DNA of 64,000 nt, from NCBI GenBank assembly GCA_045629305.1, contig JAZQQZ010000025.1:4799-68798 (forward strand), written 5' to 3'. Each line of letters opens with the position of its first letter. The first letter of the stretch is position 1. The translations under genes were made by a program, and so were the position numbers. Positions 35,659-44,032 of the stretch are shown here, one piece after another. A model generated the notes under the pieces. That model saw only the letters and a list, made by a program, of their open reading frames with translations. It ran no database searches and was not told the origin of the DNA. The stretch is from UBA1227 sp045629305. GTDB lineage: Bacteria; Bacillota; Clostridia; Oscillospirales; Acutalibacteraceae.

Positions 35659-35972
35659 TAGTCCTGTACCCCCGTTTCTGGCATTGTGAAATCGTGATCA
35701 GTTCTTACGAAATCATCATCTGTGAATGTCTCTGCTTCAATCTGCTTCTTAAGTGGAAGCCACCATGTGAAGCCGAATGTCATGCACATTGCGATGCAGT
35801 ATGGAAGTTTCTTACCATACTTGAGGCCTGTCTTAACGCCTATAAGAGCACACTCTGTACCGTGCATGATAGCAAGGATGGCAATGCCTATAGGGTTCTT
35901 CTTTACGATTGTAAGAATTGCGCTAGCAATCCAAAGAATACCACAGCCAAGATATTCAATTGCTTGAATCAT
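35658..35972 (-). CDS. Small three-helix membrane protein, copy A
   Basis: The 104-residue copy A of the small membrane family. Helices at about 5-23, 28-48 and 57-74; conserved IMHGTECALIGVKTG and IAMCMTFGFTWWLPLK. After residue 88 it diverges from copy C with an acidic tail (VRTDHDFTMPETGVQD) where copy C has ELTTEILNKFNH. GGAGGAAG precedes the ATG. It starts 12 bases after the esterase stop and its stop overlaps the start of DUF362 paralogue A, the tightest coupling in the operon. Confidence 0.8.
   Translation of the reverse strand: MIQAIEYLGCGILWIASAILTIVKKNPIGIAILAIMHGTECALIGVKTGLKYGKKLPYCIAMCMTFGFTWWLPLKKQIEAETFTDDDFVRTDHDFTMPETGVQD
35719..35821 (-). repeat. 103-bp tract identical to 33420-33522
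   Basis: Partner of the identical tract in small membrane protein copy C. Same strand, same reading frame, 2299 bases apart. Direct orientation means recombination between them would delete DUF362 paralogue A and copy B. Confidence 0.9.
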
Positions 35973-35984
35973 TTTTCTTCCTCC

Positions 35985-36947
35985 TTATCTCTTCTTAGCA
36001 ATCTTTTTAACCCAATCAGTCTCGTACTTCATGCAGTCCTTAGAATGCTTAGTGAATGTAAGGAACATGAAATCGTGGAACGTTGCGAGAGGGAATCCTC
36101 GACCTACATAGAAATCGTAATTAACCTTCTGCTTTTTGAGTTGTTTAACCATCATATCCGACTGGAAGATAGTCATTATATCAAACTGTCCTTTTACAAC
36201 AAGGACATTGTTTGCCTTTTTATTGATGTATGGAATTGGGTTGAGTTCATCATAAAGTTTACACTTCTTGATGTTCTTATAACCTGTAAATCTCTGCATC
36301 ATTGCGCGGCCAATTGGAATATGTTCATAGATAGAAACCTTGTAAAGTCCGCAGTTCATAATGTAGCCCTTAGGTACAAATGATGGCTTTTCAACTTTAA
36401 GTTTCTTCGCATACTTATCATCGCAGAAGCATGCACATACGACAGCTGTCATATGAGAACCTGCTGAGTCGCCAGCAATGAATACGTTGTCGAGGTCGAG
36501 GTTGTATTTCTTTGCGTTCTTCTCGAGCCACTTCATAGCGAGGAAGTGGGTCTTTATTGGGTATGGCCATACCCAGTTCTTATTGTGAAATTCCTTCGGG
36601 TCAACCTTGTTAAAGAAAGGCTTTAAAATCTTCTCAGGCATACCGTAATTAACGTTCATTACGAAGAAACCCTCTTCGGCAAAAGGAAGGCAATAGCTTG
36701 TGCTATTTGACTTATCGCCGATAATCCATCCACCGCCGTGGATGTTGAGAAGAACTGGCATCTTTTTGCCGTCCTTCCTTGGTTTGTAGTGAAGGTCAGC
36801 CTTGCAGACATCCTCTTCTTTTTTATCGAAGGTGATGTCATACTCGTTTGTGACATCTGGGAACTTGTCGCGAATGTCTATAAAAGGGAATTTTGCCCAG
36901 TTATCCACATTAAATACGAGGCCGAGAATCGTAGATTCAATTGACAT
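35985..36947 (-). CDS. Alpha/beta hydrolase, esterase (HSL-like)
   Basis: The 320-residue protein is an esterase of the hormone-sensitive-lipase-like group: oxyanion motif NIHGGGWIIGD at about residue 83 and nucleophile elbow FIAGDSAGSHMTAVV at about 165. A late aspartate in VVKGQFDIMTIF and histidine in LATFHDFMFL complete a likely triad. No signal peptide, so it acts on imported substrate. The start at 36947 is set by GGAGGAG; the longer frame starts in the promoter region. It is the first gene of the DUF362 operon. Similar esterases occur at 40262 and 48113. Confidence 0.87.
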   Translation of the reverse strand: MSIESTILGLVFNVDNWAKFPFIDIRDKFPDVTNEYDITFDKKEEDVCKADLHYKPRKDGKKMPVLLNIHGGGWIIGDKSNSTSYCLPFAEEGFFVMNVNYGMPEKILKPFFNKVDPKEFHNKNWVWPYPIKTHFLAMKWLEKNAKKYNLDLDNVFIAGDSAGSHMTAVVCACFCDDKYAKKLKVEKPSFVPKGYIMNCGLYKVSIYEHIPIGRAMMQRFTGYKNIKKCKLYDELNPIPYINKKANNVLVVKGQFDIMTIFQSDMMVKQLKKQKVNYDFYVGRGFPLATFHDFMFLTFTKHSKDCMKYETDWVKKIAKKR

Positions 36948-36988
36948 TTTTACTCCTCCTGTCATATAGGCATACTTATACAAATAAA

Positions 36989-37017
36989 ATATTAAACTTA
37001 TATTTACTATATGTCAA
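36989..37017 (-). promoter_or_regulatory. Promoter of the esterase-DUF362 operon
   Basis: On the minus strand: TTGACA, 17 bases, TAATAT. The -35 lies at 37012-37017 and the -10 at 36989-36994, about 40 bases before the start codon. Confidence 0.75.
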
Positions 37018-37058
37018 TAATGATGAAAAAATATATAGATTTATTATATTAGCAACCA

Positions 37059-37074
37059 ATCAATATGTATTGAT
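37059..37074. promoter_or_regulatory. Palindrome overlapping the -35 box, possible operator
   Basis: ATCAATA-TG-TATTGAT is a perfect inverted repeat with 7-base arms. It covers the start of the TTGATA -35 box of the plus-strand promoter and lies between the two divergent promoters, a good place for a repressor. Confidence 0.5.
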
Positions 37075-37098
37075 AAGAGGCCATTTTGGTGCTAAAAT
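37070..37098 (+). promoter_or_regulatory. Promoter of the GlpA/GlpB-like operon
   Basis: TTGATA (37070-37075), 17-base spacer, TAAAAT (37093-37098), 38 bases before the ATG at 37137. Confidence 0.75.
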
Positions 37099-37136
37099 TT
37101 TAATGTATTTTATTGATTCCGGAAGGAGATTTTATA

Positions 37137-38573
37137 ATGGTTTATGATATTGCCATTATCGGTGCTGGTGTTGTAGGTTCTCTCACCGCCAGAGCTCTCT
37201 CAAAGTACAACTTGAAAGTTGCACTCATTGAGAAGACCTCTGATGTTGCTATGGGAACATCCAAGGCCAACAGTGGAATTGTTCATGCGGGCTTTGACGC
37301 TATGAACGGAACTCTCAAAGCGAAACTCAACGTCAAGGGTTGCGCTATGATGGAAGAGGTTTGTTCTACCCTCTTCGTTCCTTACGAGAAGAATGGTTCT
37401 CTCGTTGTTGCATTTTCTGACTCCGAGATGGAGCATGTTAAAGAACTTTATAACCGTGGACTTGGCAATGATGTTCCAGATATGGAAATCATTGATGCGA
37501 AGAAGCTCAAAGAGCTCGAGCCTTACATCTCAGATGAGGCCAAGGGTGCGCTCTGGGCAAAGAGCGCAGGTATTGTAAGCCCTTACGAGCTTGCAATTGC
37601 CGCAGCTGAGTGTGCCGTAGGCAACGGTGTGGAGTTCATCCGCAACTTCGCAGTTGACGATATTAAATTTACTGATGGTAAATTTGCAATCACATGTAAA
37701 TGTGGCAAGACAATCGAGGCAGGCCTCGTAATCAACAGCGCAGGTCTCTACGCTGCTGAACTCGCCAATAAATTCGACGGCGAAGAGTTCGAGATTATCG
37801 GCAGACTCGGTGAGTATGGTCTTCTCGACCGCTCATGCTCATATCTGTGTAGCCATACAATCTTCCAATGCCCGAATGAGATGGGTAAGGGAATCCTTGT
37901 TGCACCTACATGCCACCACAACATACTTGTCGGACCATCAGCTATCAATGTAGAGGATAAGGACGACAAATCAGTTCGCGTTGGCGCTCTTCGTGAGATC
38001 TTCGCAATTGCTCAGAAGTCTGTTCCTACAGTATCTTCAAGAGATATGATCACATCATTTGCAGGCATCCGTTCTCACGTGGCAACAGATGATTTCATCA
38101 TCCAGAAAGCTACTGCAAATGATCATTTCATCAACCTTATTGGTATTGAATCCCCAGGTCTTGCATCGTCCCCTGCTATCGCAGAGTATGTTGAGGACAT
38201 GGTAATAGATACAATCGGCAAGCCAGAACTCAAAGCAAACTGGAATCCATCAAGAAAGCAGCCAATTATATTCCGTAACCTTTCTATGGAAGAGAAGGAA
38301 GCTGTTATCGCGAAAGACCCAGCTTACGCTCATATCATCTGCCGTTGTGAGACAATCACAGAGGGTGAAATCCGTGCAGCTATCAAAGCACCTGCAGGCG
38401 CCATCGATATCGACGGTGTTAAGCGTCGTACTCGTGCCGGCATGGGCCGCTGCCAGGGTGGCTTCTGTGGTTCTAAGGTACTCGAGATCCTCGCAGAGGA
38501 ACTCGGCACACCTCTCAATGAAGTAAGCAAATTTGGTGGAGATTCTAAGATCATCTACGAAAGGACGAAATAA
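37137..38573 (+). CDS. FAD-dependent dehydrogenase with BFD-like [2Fe-2S] domain, GlpA-type
   Basis: The 478-residue protein starts with a DAO-type FAD domain (IIGAGVVGSLTARALSKY, residues 5-22; TSKANSGIVHAGFDA) and ends with a BFD-like ferredoxin domain: CRC near residue 405 and GRCQGGFC near 445 provide four cysteines. Together with the next two genes it forms the GlpA-GlpB-DUF1667 set that Bacillota annotate as anaerobic glycerol-3-phosphate dehydrogenase, though many homologues oxidise other 2-hydroxy or amino compounds. GGAAGGAG precedes the ATG at 37137. No glycerol kinase or GlpF is near, so the glycerol assignment is uncertain. Confidence 0.85.
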   Translation: MVYDIAIIGAGVVGSLTARALSKYNLKVALIEKTSDVAMGTSKANSGIVHAGFDAMNGTLKAKLNVKGCAMMEEVCSTLFVPYEKNGSLVVAFSDSEMEHVKELYNRGLGNDVPDMEIIDAKKLKELEPYISDEAKGALWAKSAGIVSPYELAIAAAECAVGNGVEFIRNFAVDDIKFTDGKFAITCKCGKTIEAGLVINSAGLYAAELANKFDGEEFEIIGRLGEYGLLDRSCSYLCSHTIFQCPNEMGKGILVAPTCHHNILVGPSAINVEDKDDKSVRVGALREIFAIAQKSVPTVSSRDMITSFAGIRSHVATDDFIIQKATANDHFINLIGIESPGLASSPAIAEYVEDMVIDTIGKPELKANWNPSRKQPIIFRNLSMEEKEAVIAKDPAYAHIICRCETITEGEIRAAIKAPAGAIDIDGVKRRTRAGMGRCQGGFCGSKVLEILAEELGTPLNEVSKFGGDSKIIYERTK

Positions 38574-38574
38574 T

Positions 38575-39843
38575 ATGAGTAAGATATTAAATTATGACCT
38601 TGTCGTAGTTGGTGGCGGCCCTGCCGGAATGGCAGCAGCCCTCTCTGCTAGAGACAATGGTATCAAAGAAGAGAACATCATAATCCTTGAGCGCGCTGAG
38701 CGTCTCGGAGGCATCCTCGAGCAGTGCATTCACTCAGGATTTGGTGCTACATATTTCGGTGAGATGCTCTCCGGTCCTGAATACGCTCAGCGTTTCATCG
38801 ACCAGGTAGAAGCAACCAACATCGTTGTAAAGACAGATACAATGGTTCTTAACCTCACAGAGGACAACCAGGTTATCTGTTCCAATAAAGAAGACGGTAT
38901 CTATGCAATCAATGCGAAGGCAATCATCCTCTGCATGGGTTGTAGAGAGCGTCCACGCGGAGCTCTCGATATCGCCGGCTCAAGACCAGCAGGTGTTATG
39001 TCTGCTGGCGCAGCCCAGAAGTTCGTCAACATCGACGGATATATGCCAGGCCATAAGGTTGTAATCCTTGGCTCCGGCGATATCGGCCTTATCATGGCAC
39101 GTCGTATGACACTTGAGGGTGCGAAAGTTGAATGTGTATGTGAAGTAATGCCTTATTCAGGTGGACTTCAGAGGAACATCGTTCAGTGTCTTGAGGACTT
39201 TGACATTCCTCTCTATCTCTCCTGCACAGTTATCCAGGTTCACGGCAAAGACCGTGTAACTGGCGTAACCATCGCAGACGTAGATGACCACATGCTCCCT
39301 ATCCCAGGCACAGAACGCTTTATCGAATGTGATACTCTCCTTCTCTCTGTTGGTCTTATCCCAGAGAATGAGCTTTCACTTCAAATTGGTCTTGATATGG
39401 ATCCTGTCACACGCGGTCCTCGTGTAAACGAGATGCGTGAGACATCTCACAAAGGCGTATTCGCCTGCGGTAATGTTCTCCAGGTACATGACCTCGTTGA
39501 CTTCGTAACTCAGGAGTCACAGATTGCAGGTAAGGGTGCCGCTGAATATATCAAGGGCACAGAGGAACCTGAGTATGTAACATGTAAGGGCATAAACGGT
39601 GTCCGTTACACAGTTCCTCAGCAGATCAACAAGAACAACAAGGAAGAGGTTAAAATCTACTTCCGTGTTGCTAATGTATATCGCGACAAGCGCGTTGTTG
39701 TAAAGTGTGGCGACAAGGAACTCTGGAATAGAAAGAGACCTAAGCTCGCTCCTGGTGAGATGGAGAACGTGTTCATCAAGCCAGAGGACCTCGCCCTCAT
39801 GAATGCAGGCGACGAGATTGTTATTTCAATTGAGGAGGCATAA
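38575..39843 (+). CDS. NAD(P)/FAD-dependent oxidoreductase (GlpB-position subunit)
   Basis: A 422-residue flavoprotein: FAD motif VVVGGGPAGMAAALSARDNG at the N-terminus, CMGCRERPRGA, a second Rossmann motif VVILGSGDIGLIMARRM near 165, and VFACGNVLQVHDLVD, which contacts the flavin. After residue 330 a small extra domain follows. It would pass electrons from the partner flavoprotein to NAD or another carrier. The ATG follows the previous stop by one base, with AAAGGAC upstream, and the DUF1667 gene starts 4 bases after its stop. Confidence 0.87.
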   Translation: MSKILNYDLVVVGGGPAGMAAALSARDNGIKEENIIILERAERLGGILEQCIHSGFGATYFGEMLSGPEYAQRFIDQVEATNIVVKTDTMVLNLTEDNQVICSNKEDGIYAINAKAIILCMGCRERPRGALDIAGSRPAGVMSAGAAQKFVNIDGYMPGHKVVILGSGDIGLIMARRMTLEGAKVECVCEVMPYSGGLQRNIVQCLEDFDIPLYLSCTVIQVHGKDRVTGVTIADVDDHMLPIPGTERFIECDTLLLSVGLIPENELSLQIGLDMDPVTRGPRVNEMRETSHKGVFACGNVLQVHDLVDFVTQESQIAGKGAAEYIKGTEEPEYVTCKGINGVRYTVPQQINKNNKEEVKIYFRVANVYRDKRVVVKCGDKELWNRKRPKLAPGEMENVFIKPEDLALMNAGDEIVISIEEA

Positions 39844-39847
39844 AGAC

Positions 39848-40210
39848 ATGACTGAAAGAAATCTTATTTGTATCGCATGTCCACGTGGCTGCCCTATCAA
39901 AGTAACTCTCGACGACGCCGGTGCAGTTACATCTATCGAAGGTGCAACTTGCAAGAACGGTGAGACATATGCAGTAAATGAGGTTACACATCCAATGCGT
40001 AACCTCACATCCACAGTAAAGGTTACTGGTGGTAAATCTGCAGTTGTTCCAGTTAAGACTTCAGTTGACATTCCGAAGGAACTCCTTTTCGATGCAATGA
40101 AGCTCATCAACGAAGCAACTCTTCCTGCACCTGTTCACATCGGTGATGTTGCTATTAAGAACATCCTCGGCACAGGCGCTGATATCATCGCTACAAACGA
40201 AGCAGAATAA
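39848..40210 (+). CDS. DUF1667 small cysteine protein
   Basis: The 120-residue protein begins ICIACPRGCPIKV, a CxxxCxxxC-like motif, with another cysteine in GATCKNGETYA, so it may bind an Fe-S cluster or metal. This family is nearly always encoded after GlpA/GlpB-like flavoproteins, as here, and is assumed to be the third subunit of the complex. GAGG lies 9 bases before the ATG. The operon ends at a strong terminator. Confidence 0.87.
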   Translation: MTERNLICIACPRGCPIKVTLDDAGAVTSIEGATCKNGETYAVNEVTHPMRNLTSTVKVTGGKSAVVPVKTSVDIPKELLFDAMKLINEATLPAPVHIGDVAIKNILGTGADIIATNEAE

Positions 40211-40220
40211 AGCAAAAATT

Positions 40221-40257
40221 AAGGCCCTCACGAAATTCTCGTGAGGGCCTTTTTTAT
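40221..40257. terminator. Bidirectional terminator
   Basis: Stem AGGCCCTCACGA / TCGTGAGGGCCT (about 12 bp, 5-base loop) followed by TTTTTTAT on the plus strand. It separates the DUF1667 operon from the converging esterase gene. Confidence 0.92.
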
Positions 40258-40261
40258 GCCA

Positions 40262-41251
40262 TTATGAAATTCTATATTTCTTTCCTGGATATGTGTAATC
40301 GTATGTCTCAAAACGATCGCTGATAAAGTTTGTAAGGCAAGAGAATGCTGCTGTTGCCTCTGGAACGATACCATGGAAGAGTGTGAATACGTGCCACATA
40401 CCGTTGCCACGGAATACCTCTACTGGAACACCGTTCTTTCTGAGGTTCGCAGCAATTGTCTCTGTGTCAGAGCGAAGCATCTCATCACAGCCTACTGTGA
40501 AGAACATTGGTGGGAAGTCATGATAATCACCATATACTGGAGATACATAAGGATCTCCTCTGTCAGCGCCCTTAGTCCAGCTATATACATCGAAGTCCAT
40601 AAGTTGCTGCTTCTTCTCCGGTGTGAGTTCACCTTTTCTATTACCAAACATGATATCTACATTGTAATTATCGATATAAGAATCACCCTGTCCGAGCATA
40701 TCAGCCCAAGGTGACATACAGAATGCGCCACGAGGCATGTCTCTGCCCTCGTCTCTGAGTTTAAGCATGAGACCAAGTGTTAAGTTACCACCTGCTGAGT
40801 CGCCACCGCATACGACATTCTCTGCCTTAAATCCAAGTTTACCTGTAATCTCGTTCCATACATCGATTGCCTGGTCGAGCTGTGTTGGGTAAACTGCTGC
40901 TGGTGCTACATCGTAGTCAACATATACTACTGTAGCGCCACCTGCTGCAGCTGAGAAATAACGTGACTGATATCTGTAGATCCAGTTCTGCTTACCGATG
41001 TAAGCACCACCGTGGAGATAATATACACAGTTGTCTGGATGAACTTTGCTCTTATCTTTTGGAAGATAGACCTCATACTTTGTGCCATTTGGAGCTACGC
41101 CATCGAAATATCTCATCTCTCTGTTAGGGTTTCTCATCTTAAAGATGTCGAGACCTGCGCAGCCTGGAATAGCTGATTCTACACGCTCTGGGTTGATGTT
41201 TGAGAATGTGTAGAGTGCTTTTCTAATAAGTTGACCTGTTAAGCTTACCAT
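40262..41251 (-). CDS. Alpha/beta hydrolase, esterase (HSL family)
   Basis: The 329-residue protein has the HSL-type oxyanion motif YYLHGGAYIGKQ near residue 78, the nucleophile elbow VCGGDSAGGNLTLGLML near 147, an aspartate region GCDEMLRSDTETIA near 265 and a histidine in MWHVFTLFHG near 298. It has no signal peptide. It acts on short-chain esters or lactones in the cytoplasm; substrate unknown. It follows the FAD oxidoreductase by 22 bases and ends at the shared terminator. Confidence 0.88.
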   Translation of the reverse strand: MVSLTGQLIRKALYTFSNINPERVESAIPGCAGLDIFKMRNPNREMRYFDGVAPNGTKYEVYLPKDKSKVHPDNCVYYLHGGAYIGKQNWIYRYQSRYFSAAAGGATVVYVDYDVAPAAVYPTQLDQAIDVWNEITGKLGFKAENVVCGGDSAGGNLTLGLMLKLRDEGRDMPRGAFCMSPWADMLGQGDSYIDNYNVDIMFGNRKGELTPEKKQQLMDFDVYSWTKGADRGDPYVSPVYGDYHDFPPMFFTVGCDEMLRSDTETIAANLRKNGVPVEVFRGNGMWHVFTLFHGIVPEATAAFSCLTNFISDRFETYDYTYPGKKYRIS

Positions 41252-41273
41252 TACAATTCCTCCTCAAGGATTT

Positions 41274-43034
41274 TTATTTTGTTGGTCCGAAGACTATTGT
41301 ACTGTCTTTGCTGCCCTTCTTGATTTCATTAAGAGTGCAGCCCTTTGCCTCTGCCAAGATCTCTGCGACCAGTGGTGAGCAGAAACCACCTTGGCAACGG
41401 CCCATGCCTGGGCGGCAACGACGCTTGATGGCATCAAGCGTATATACCGGCAGCGGAGAATCAAGGGCGTCGAGAATCTCACCCTTGGATATCTCTTCGC
41501 AGCGGCAGATAATCTGACCATAGTCAGGGTTCTGCTTTATAAGCTCTGCCCGCTCATCCGGTGTCATATCCTTAGGATGCGGATGACGTGGCCTCTTCGG
41601 GTCGAAGGCATCGTTTGCCGTAACATTCATTCCACATCTATATCTTAGATACTCAATAGACCATTTGGCAAGGTCCTCTGCAATTGCAGGTGCAGCTGTA
41701 GCACCCGGTGACTGAACTCCAGCCGCCTCCATAATATTCTCAGTGAAAATACCTGGGCGTACCTGGAAGTCCTCCTCATAAGTCGGAGAACGGACACCGG
41801 AGAAATAAGCGATAACATCGGATGGCTTAATCTTCTCAGCCACCTTCATCTCCTCACCGATAATCATATTGACTGTCGATGCATTGGTTGTTATGTCCTC
41901 TCTATCAGGCGTCTCAGTCGCATCAGGACCGATAATCATATTCTTATCAACAGTATGGATAACAGCGAGACCCTTACTCGTGTTCTCATGAGAGAGTGCG
42001 AATTTTACGGAGTCAACCTTGGCCTTTATTCCGCCCTTCGAACCACCAATAACAGTAATTGGTGACTTATCCATAGTGCTCTTTATATACTTTCCGACTT
42101 TCTTATCGAGGATAATATCCGTACCCTTTCTTGGGTGAACAGTGAAGGTGCGGTCACCCGCCATATCCGCAATAACATCGGAATATACGCCTGCGGCGTT
42201 AATTACAACTTTAGGGTAAATTGTTCCCCTATTTGTCTTAACAGAGATTATCTTATTATTCTTCACCTTCATAGAAAGTGCAGCTGTGTTGAGACAAATT
42301 TTCGCGCCATTCTGAACCGCATTTTCTGCAAGTGCAACATTCATCTTATAAGGTGATGTAAATCCACCTGTTGGCATGAAGAGTGCATTAGTTGTCCAAG
42401 ATGGTGCATATGGCTCAAGCTTTAATAGTTCTTCTCTATCGATAACTTTCACGCCATCAATATGGAGACGGAAGGAGTTGAGCCAGAGTACATAGAGAAG
42501 TATATTCTCCCATTTCGCGCCAACAATCAGGAGATGTCCTGGGCGCTCAAATGGGAAATCAAGATCGCGCGAGAGCTCGTCGAACATCGCATTACCACGG
42601 TGGCAATATTTATGCTTGCCAGAATTTGGTGAATAGTTGATGCCGACATGTACTGCGCCACCGTTACGCGATGATTGACCAGACGCTACATCCGGTCCTT
42701 TCTCAATAAGCATAACATCGAGGTTATAGCGTCTGAGCTCGCGCGCAGTTGCGCAGCCGGTAAGGCCACCACCAATGACAAGTACATCCGGTGTAGCACC
42801 GTCATAAAGCTTATCCTTCTCGGATGGGAGTTTCACGCGTGGCGTGAAGCCTTTGAGCTTTATGTCATTAATTACACCGATATATTCCTTGCTGGCTGCC
42901 TTCTTACCAGCTCGTACTATCTTGTTCCAATCATCCAGTTCTCCGCGGAGCACGATACAGCCCCGCTCCTCTGTAACCTGGATGTTTGGATCTATCTCAT
43001 GAATTTTAGCAACTTTCTTTTCAAAAGAGGTCAT
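41274..43034 (-). CDS. GlpA-like FAD oxidoreductase with N-terminal extra domain and BFD [2Fe-2S] domain
   Basis: The 586-residue protein is a second GlpA-type enzyme. Its first 75 residues form a small alpha/beta domain (VTEERGCIVLRGELDDWNK) that recalls BON or other sensory modules and is absent from the paralogue at 37137. Then comes the FAD domain (VLVIGGGLTGCATARELRRY, SSRNGGAVHVGINYS) and the C-terminal BFD-like domain with CRCEE near 503 and GRCQGGFC near 545. There is no GlpB or DUF1667 partner in this operon, so it probably uses another electron acceptor. It is flanked by a kinase-like gene and an esterase with 2- and 22-base gaps. Confidence 0.85.
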   Translation of the reverse strand: MTSFEKKVAKIHEIDPNIQVTEERGCIVLRGELDDWNKIVRAGKKAASKEYIGVINDIKLKGFTPRVKLPSEKDKLYDGATPDVLVIGGGLTGCATARELRRYNLDVMLIEKGPDVASGQSSRNGGAVHVGINYSPNSGKHKYCHRGNAMFDELSRDLDFPFERPGHLLIVGAKWENILLYVLWLNSFRLHIDGVKVIDREELLKLEPYAPSWTTNALFMPTGGFTSPYKMNVALAENAVQNGAKICLNTAALSMKVKNNKIISVKTNRGTIYPKVVINAAGVYSDVIADMAGDRTFTVHPRKGTDIILDKKVGKYIKSTMDKSPITVIGGSKGGIKAKVDSVKFALSHENTSKGLAVIHTVDKNMIIGPDATETPDREDITTNASTVNMIIGEEMKVAEKIKPSDVIAYFSGVRSPTYEEDFQVRPGIFTENIMEAAGVQSPGATAAPAIAEDLAKWSIEYLRYRCGMNVTANDAFDPKRPRHPHPKDMTPDERAELIKQNPDYGQIICRCEEISKGEILDALDSPLPVYTLDAIKRRCRPGMGRCQGGFCSPLVAEILAEAKGCTLNEIKKGSKDSTIVFGPTK

Positions 43035-43036
43035 TA

Positions 43037-43885
43037 TTAAAATCCTTTAACACATTCGAGAATCTTTCCGGAGAGGAATTCCTTCTCCGATGCAATGTTC
43101 CAAAGACCAAGTCTTAGAACATAGGCAACTACATTCCAAGGAGCAGAATCTGCTTCCTTAATACCTGTAAGTTTCGTGTAGTTCTTAATATAGCCGTTAT
43201 AGATAAACACACGAATTGTTCCAAGAAGGAATATCTTGAGCTTCGAGCAACCTGGGAAAAGTTCTGCATCATGGAAGAGGAAGTTCATCATTGCAACCTC
43301 TGCAAGTGGAGAGCCCTTGCAAGCTGTCATCCAGTCGATAACCTGATTGTTATCACCATCTACAAGAATATTGTCTGTATGGAAATCGAGGTGGATAAGA
43401 TTATCCTCCTCTGGAAGGTTCATAATATAATCCTCACATTTTTTCTTATCCTCTGCAGATAAGAATGCAAATATATCAGGGTTCTTCTCGATTGTCTCTA
43501 CGGCAACCTTGCGAACATCACGGAGGCCTGGCGCATGCTGCTTATGTACCATCGCATGAAGTTCTGCGATGATACGGCCACCTTTGGCAAGGTATGCCGG
43601 TGAAACAGATGTTGGAGCATCTGTAAGTGCGACGCCAGAGAGTTTCTTAAATACAAGACCAAGTCTTCCATCTATCTCGAATTTGCCATAGCACTCCATT
43701 GGAGTACAGCCGAGTTTAAAAGCTGTGCAGGTATTCTCATATTCAATCTCAAGACTGTCCCTATCGACATCGTCAAAATAGAGCTTAAGCACTTTGTCAT
43801 CACCTATGTCATAGACCTCAGATGAACGTGCTTTGAACATAGGCTCTTTACCATCGATTAAAGCTTTAAGTTCCTCGTTTGTCAT
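43037..43885 (-). CDS. Aminoglycoside phosphotransferase-like small-molecule kinase
   Basis: A 282-residue protein kinase-like fold. The Brenner motif is LIHLDFHTDNILVDG near residue 175 and the metal motif is QVIDWMTACKGSPLAEVA near 192; the ATP lobe has DDKVLKLYF with the lysine. This is the APH/choline kinase family. Resistance is unlikely to be the role, given the metabolic operon with a GlpA-like enzyme and esterase; phosphorylation of a hydroxylated small molecule or amine is more plausible. Start ATG has GGAGGGACC upstream. It is the first gene of the operon. Confidence 0.8.
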   Translation of the reverse strand: MTNEELKALIDGKEPMFKARSSEVYDIGDDKVLKLYFDDVDRDSLEIEYENTCTAFKLGCTPMECYGKFEIDGRLGLVFKKLSGVALTDAPTSVSPAYLAKGGRIIAELHAMVHKQHAPGLRDVRKVAVETIEKNPDIFAFLSAEDKKKCEDYIMNLPEEDNLIHLDFHTDNILVDGDNNQVIDWMTACKGSPLAEVAMMNFLFHDAELFPGCSKLKIFLLGTIRVFIYNGYIKNYTKLTGIKEADSAPWNVVAYVLRLGLWNIASEKEFLSGKILECVKGF

Positions 43886-43918
43886 TACGGTCCCTCCGTT
43901 TTAATAATATACATATTA

Positions 43919-43924
43919 ATTATA
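43919..43924 (-). promoter_or_regulatory. Probable -10 box of the kinase-like operon
   Basis: TATAAT on the minus strand, about 33 bases before the start codon; no clear -35. It lies back to back with the strong plus-strand promoter at 43952. Confidence 0.45.
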
Positions 43925-43951
43925 CACGAAGTCCTTCACTATTTCTATATG

Positions 43952-43980
43952 TTGACCGAAATTCCATCTTTTGGTATAAT
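43952..43980 (+). promoter_or_regulatory. Consensus sigma-A promoter
   Basis: TTGACC (43952-43957), 17-base spacer, perfect TATAAT (43975-43980), followed by a ribosome site GGAGGTG at 44021 and a TTG start at 44033. This excludes the in-frame ATG at 43949 as the real start. Confidence 0.88.
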
Positions 43981-44032
43981 ATTACGGTATATCTATACAA
44001 TATATTGTGTTTCTGTAAAAGGAGGTGCGGTA

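Noticed and set aside
43037..43885. Aminoglycoside resistance gene
   Set aside because: Only the general kinase motifs match; the operon with an oxidoreductase and an esterase points to metabolism.
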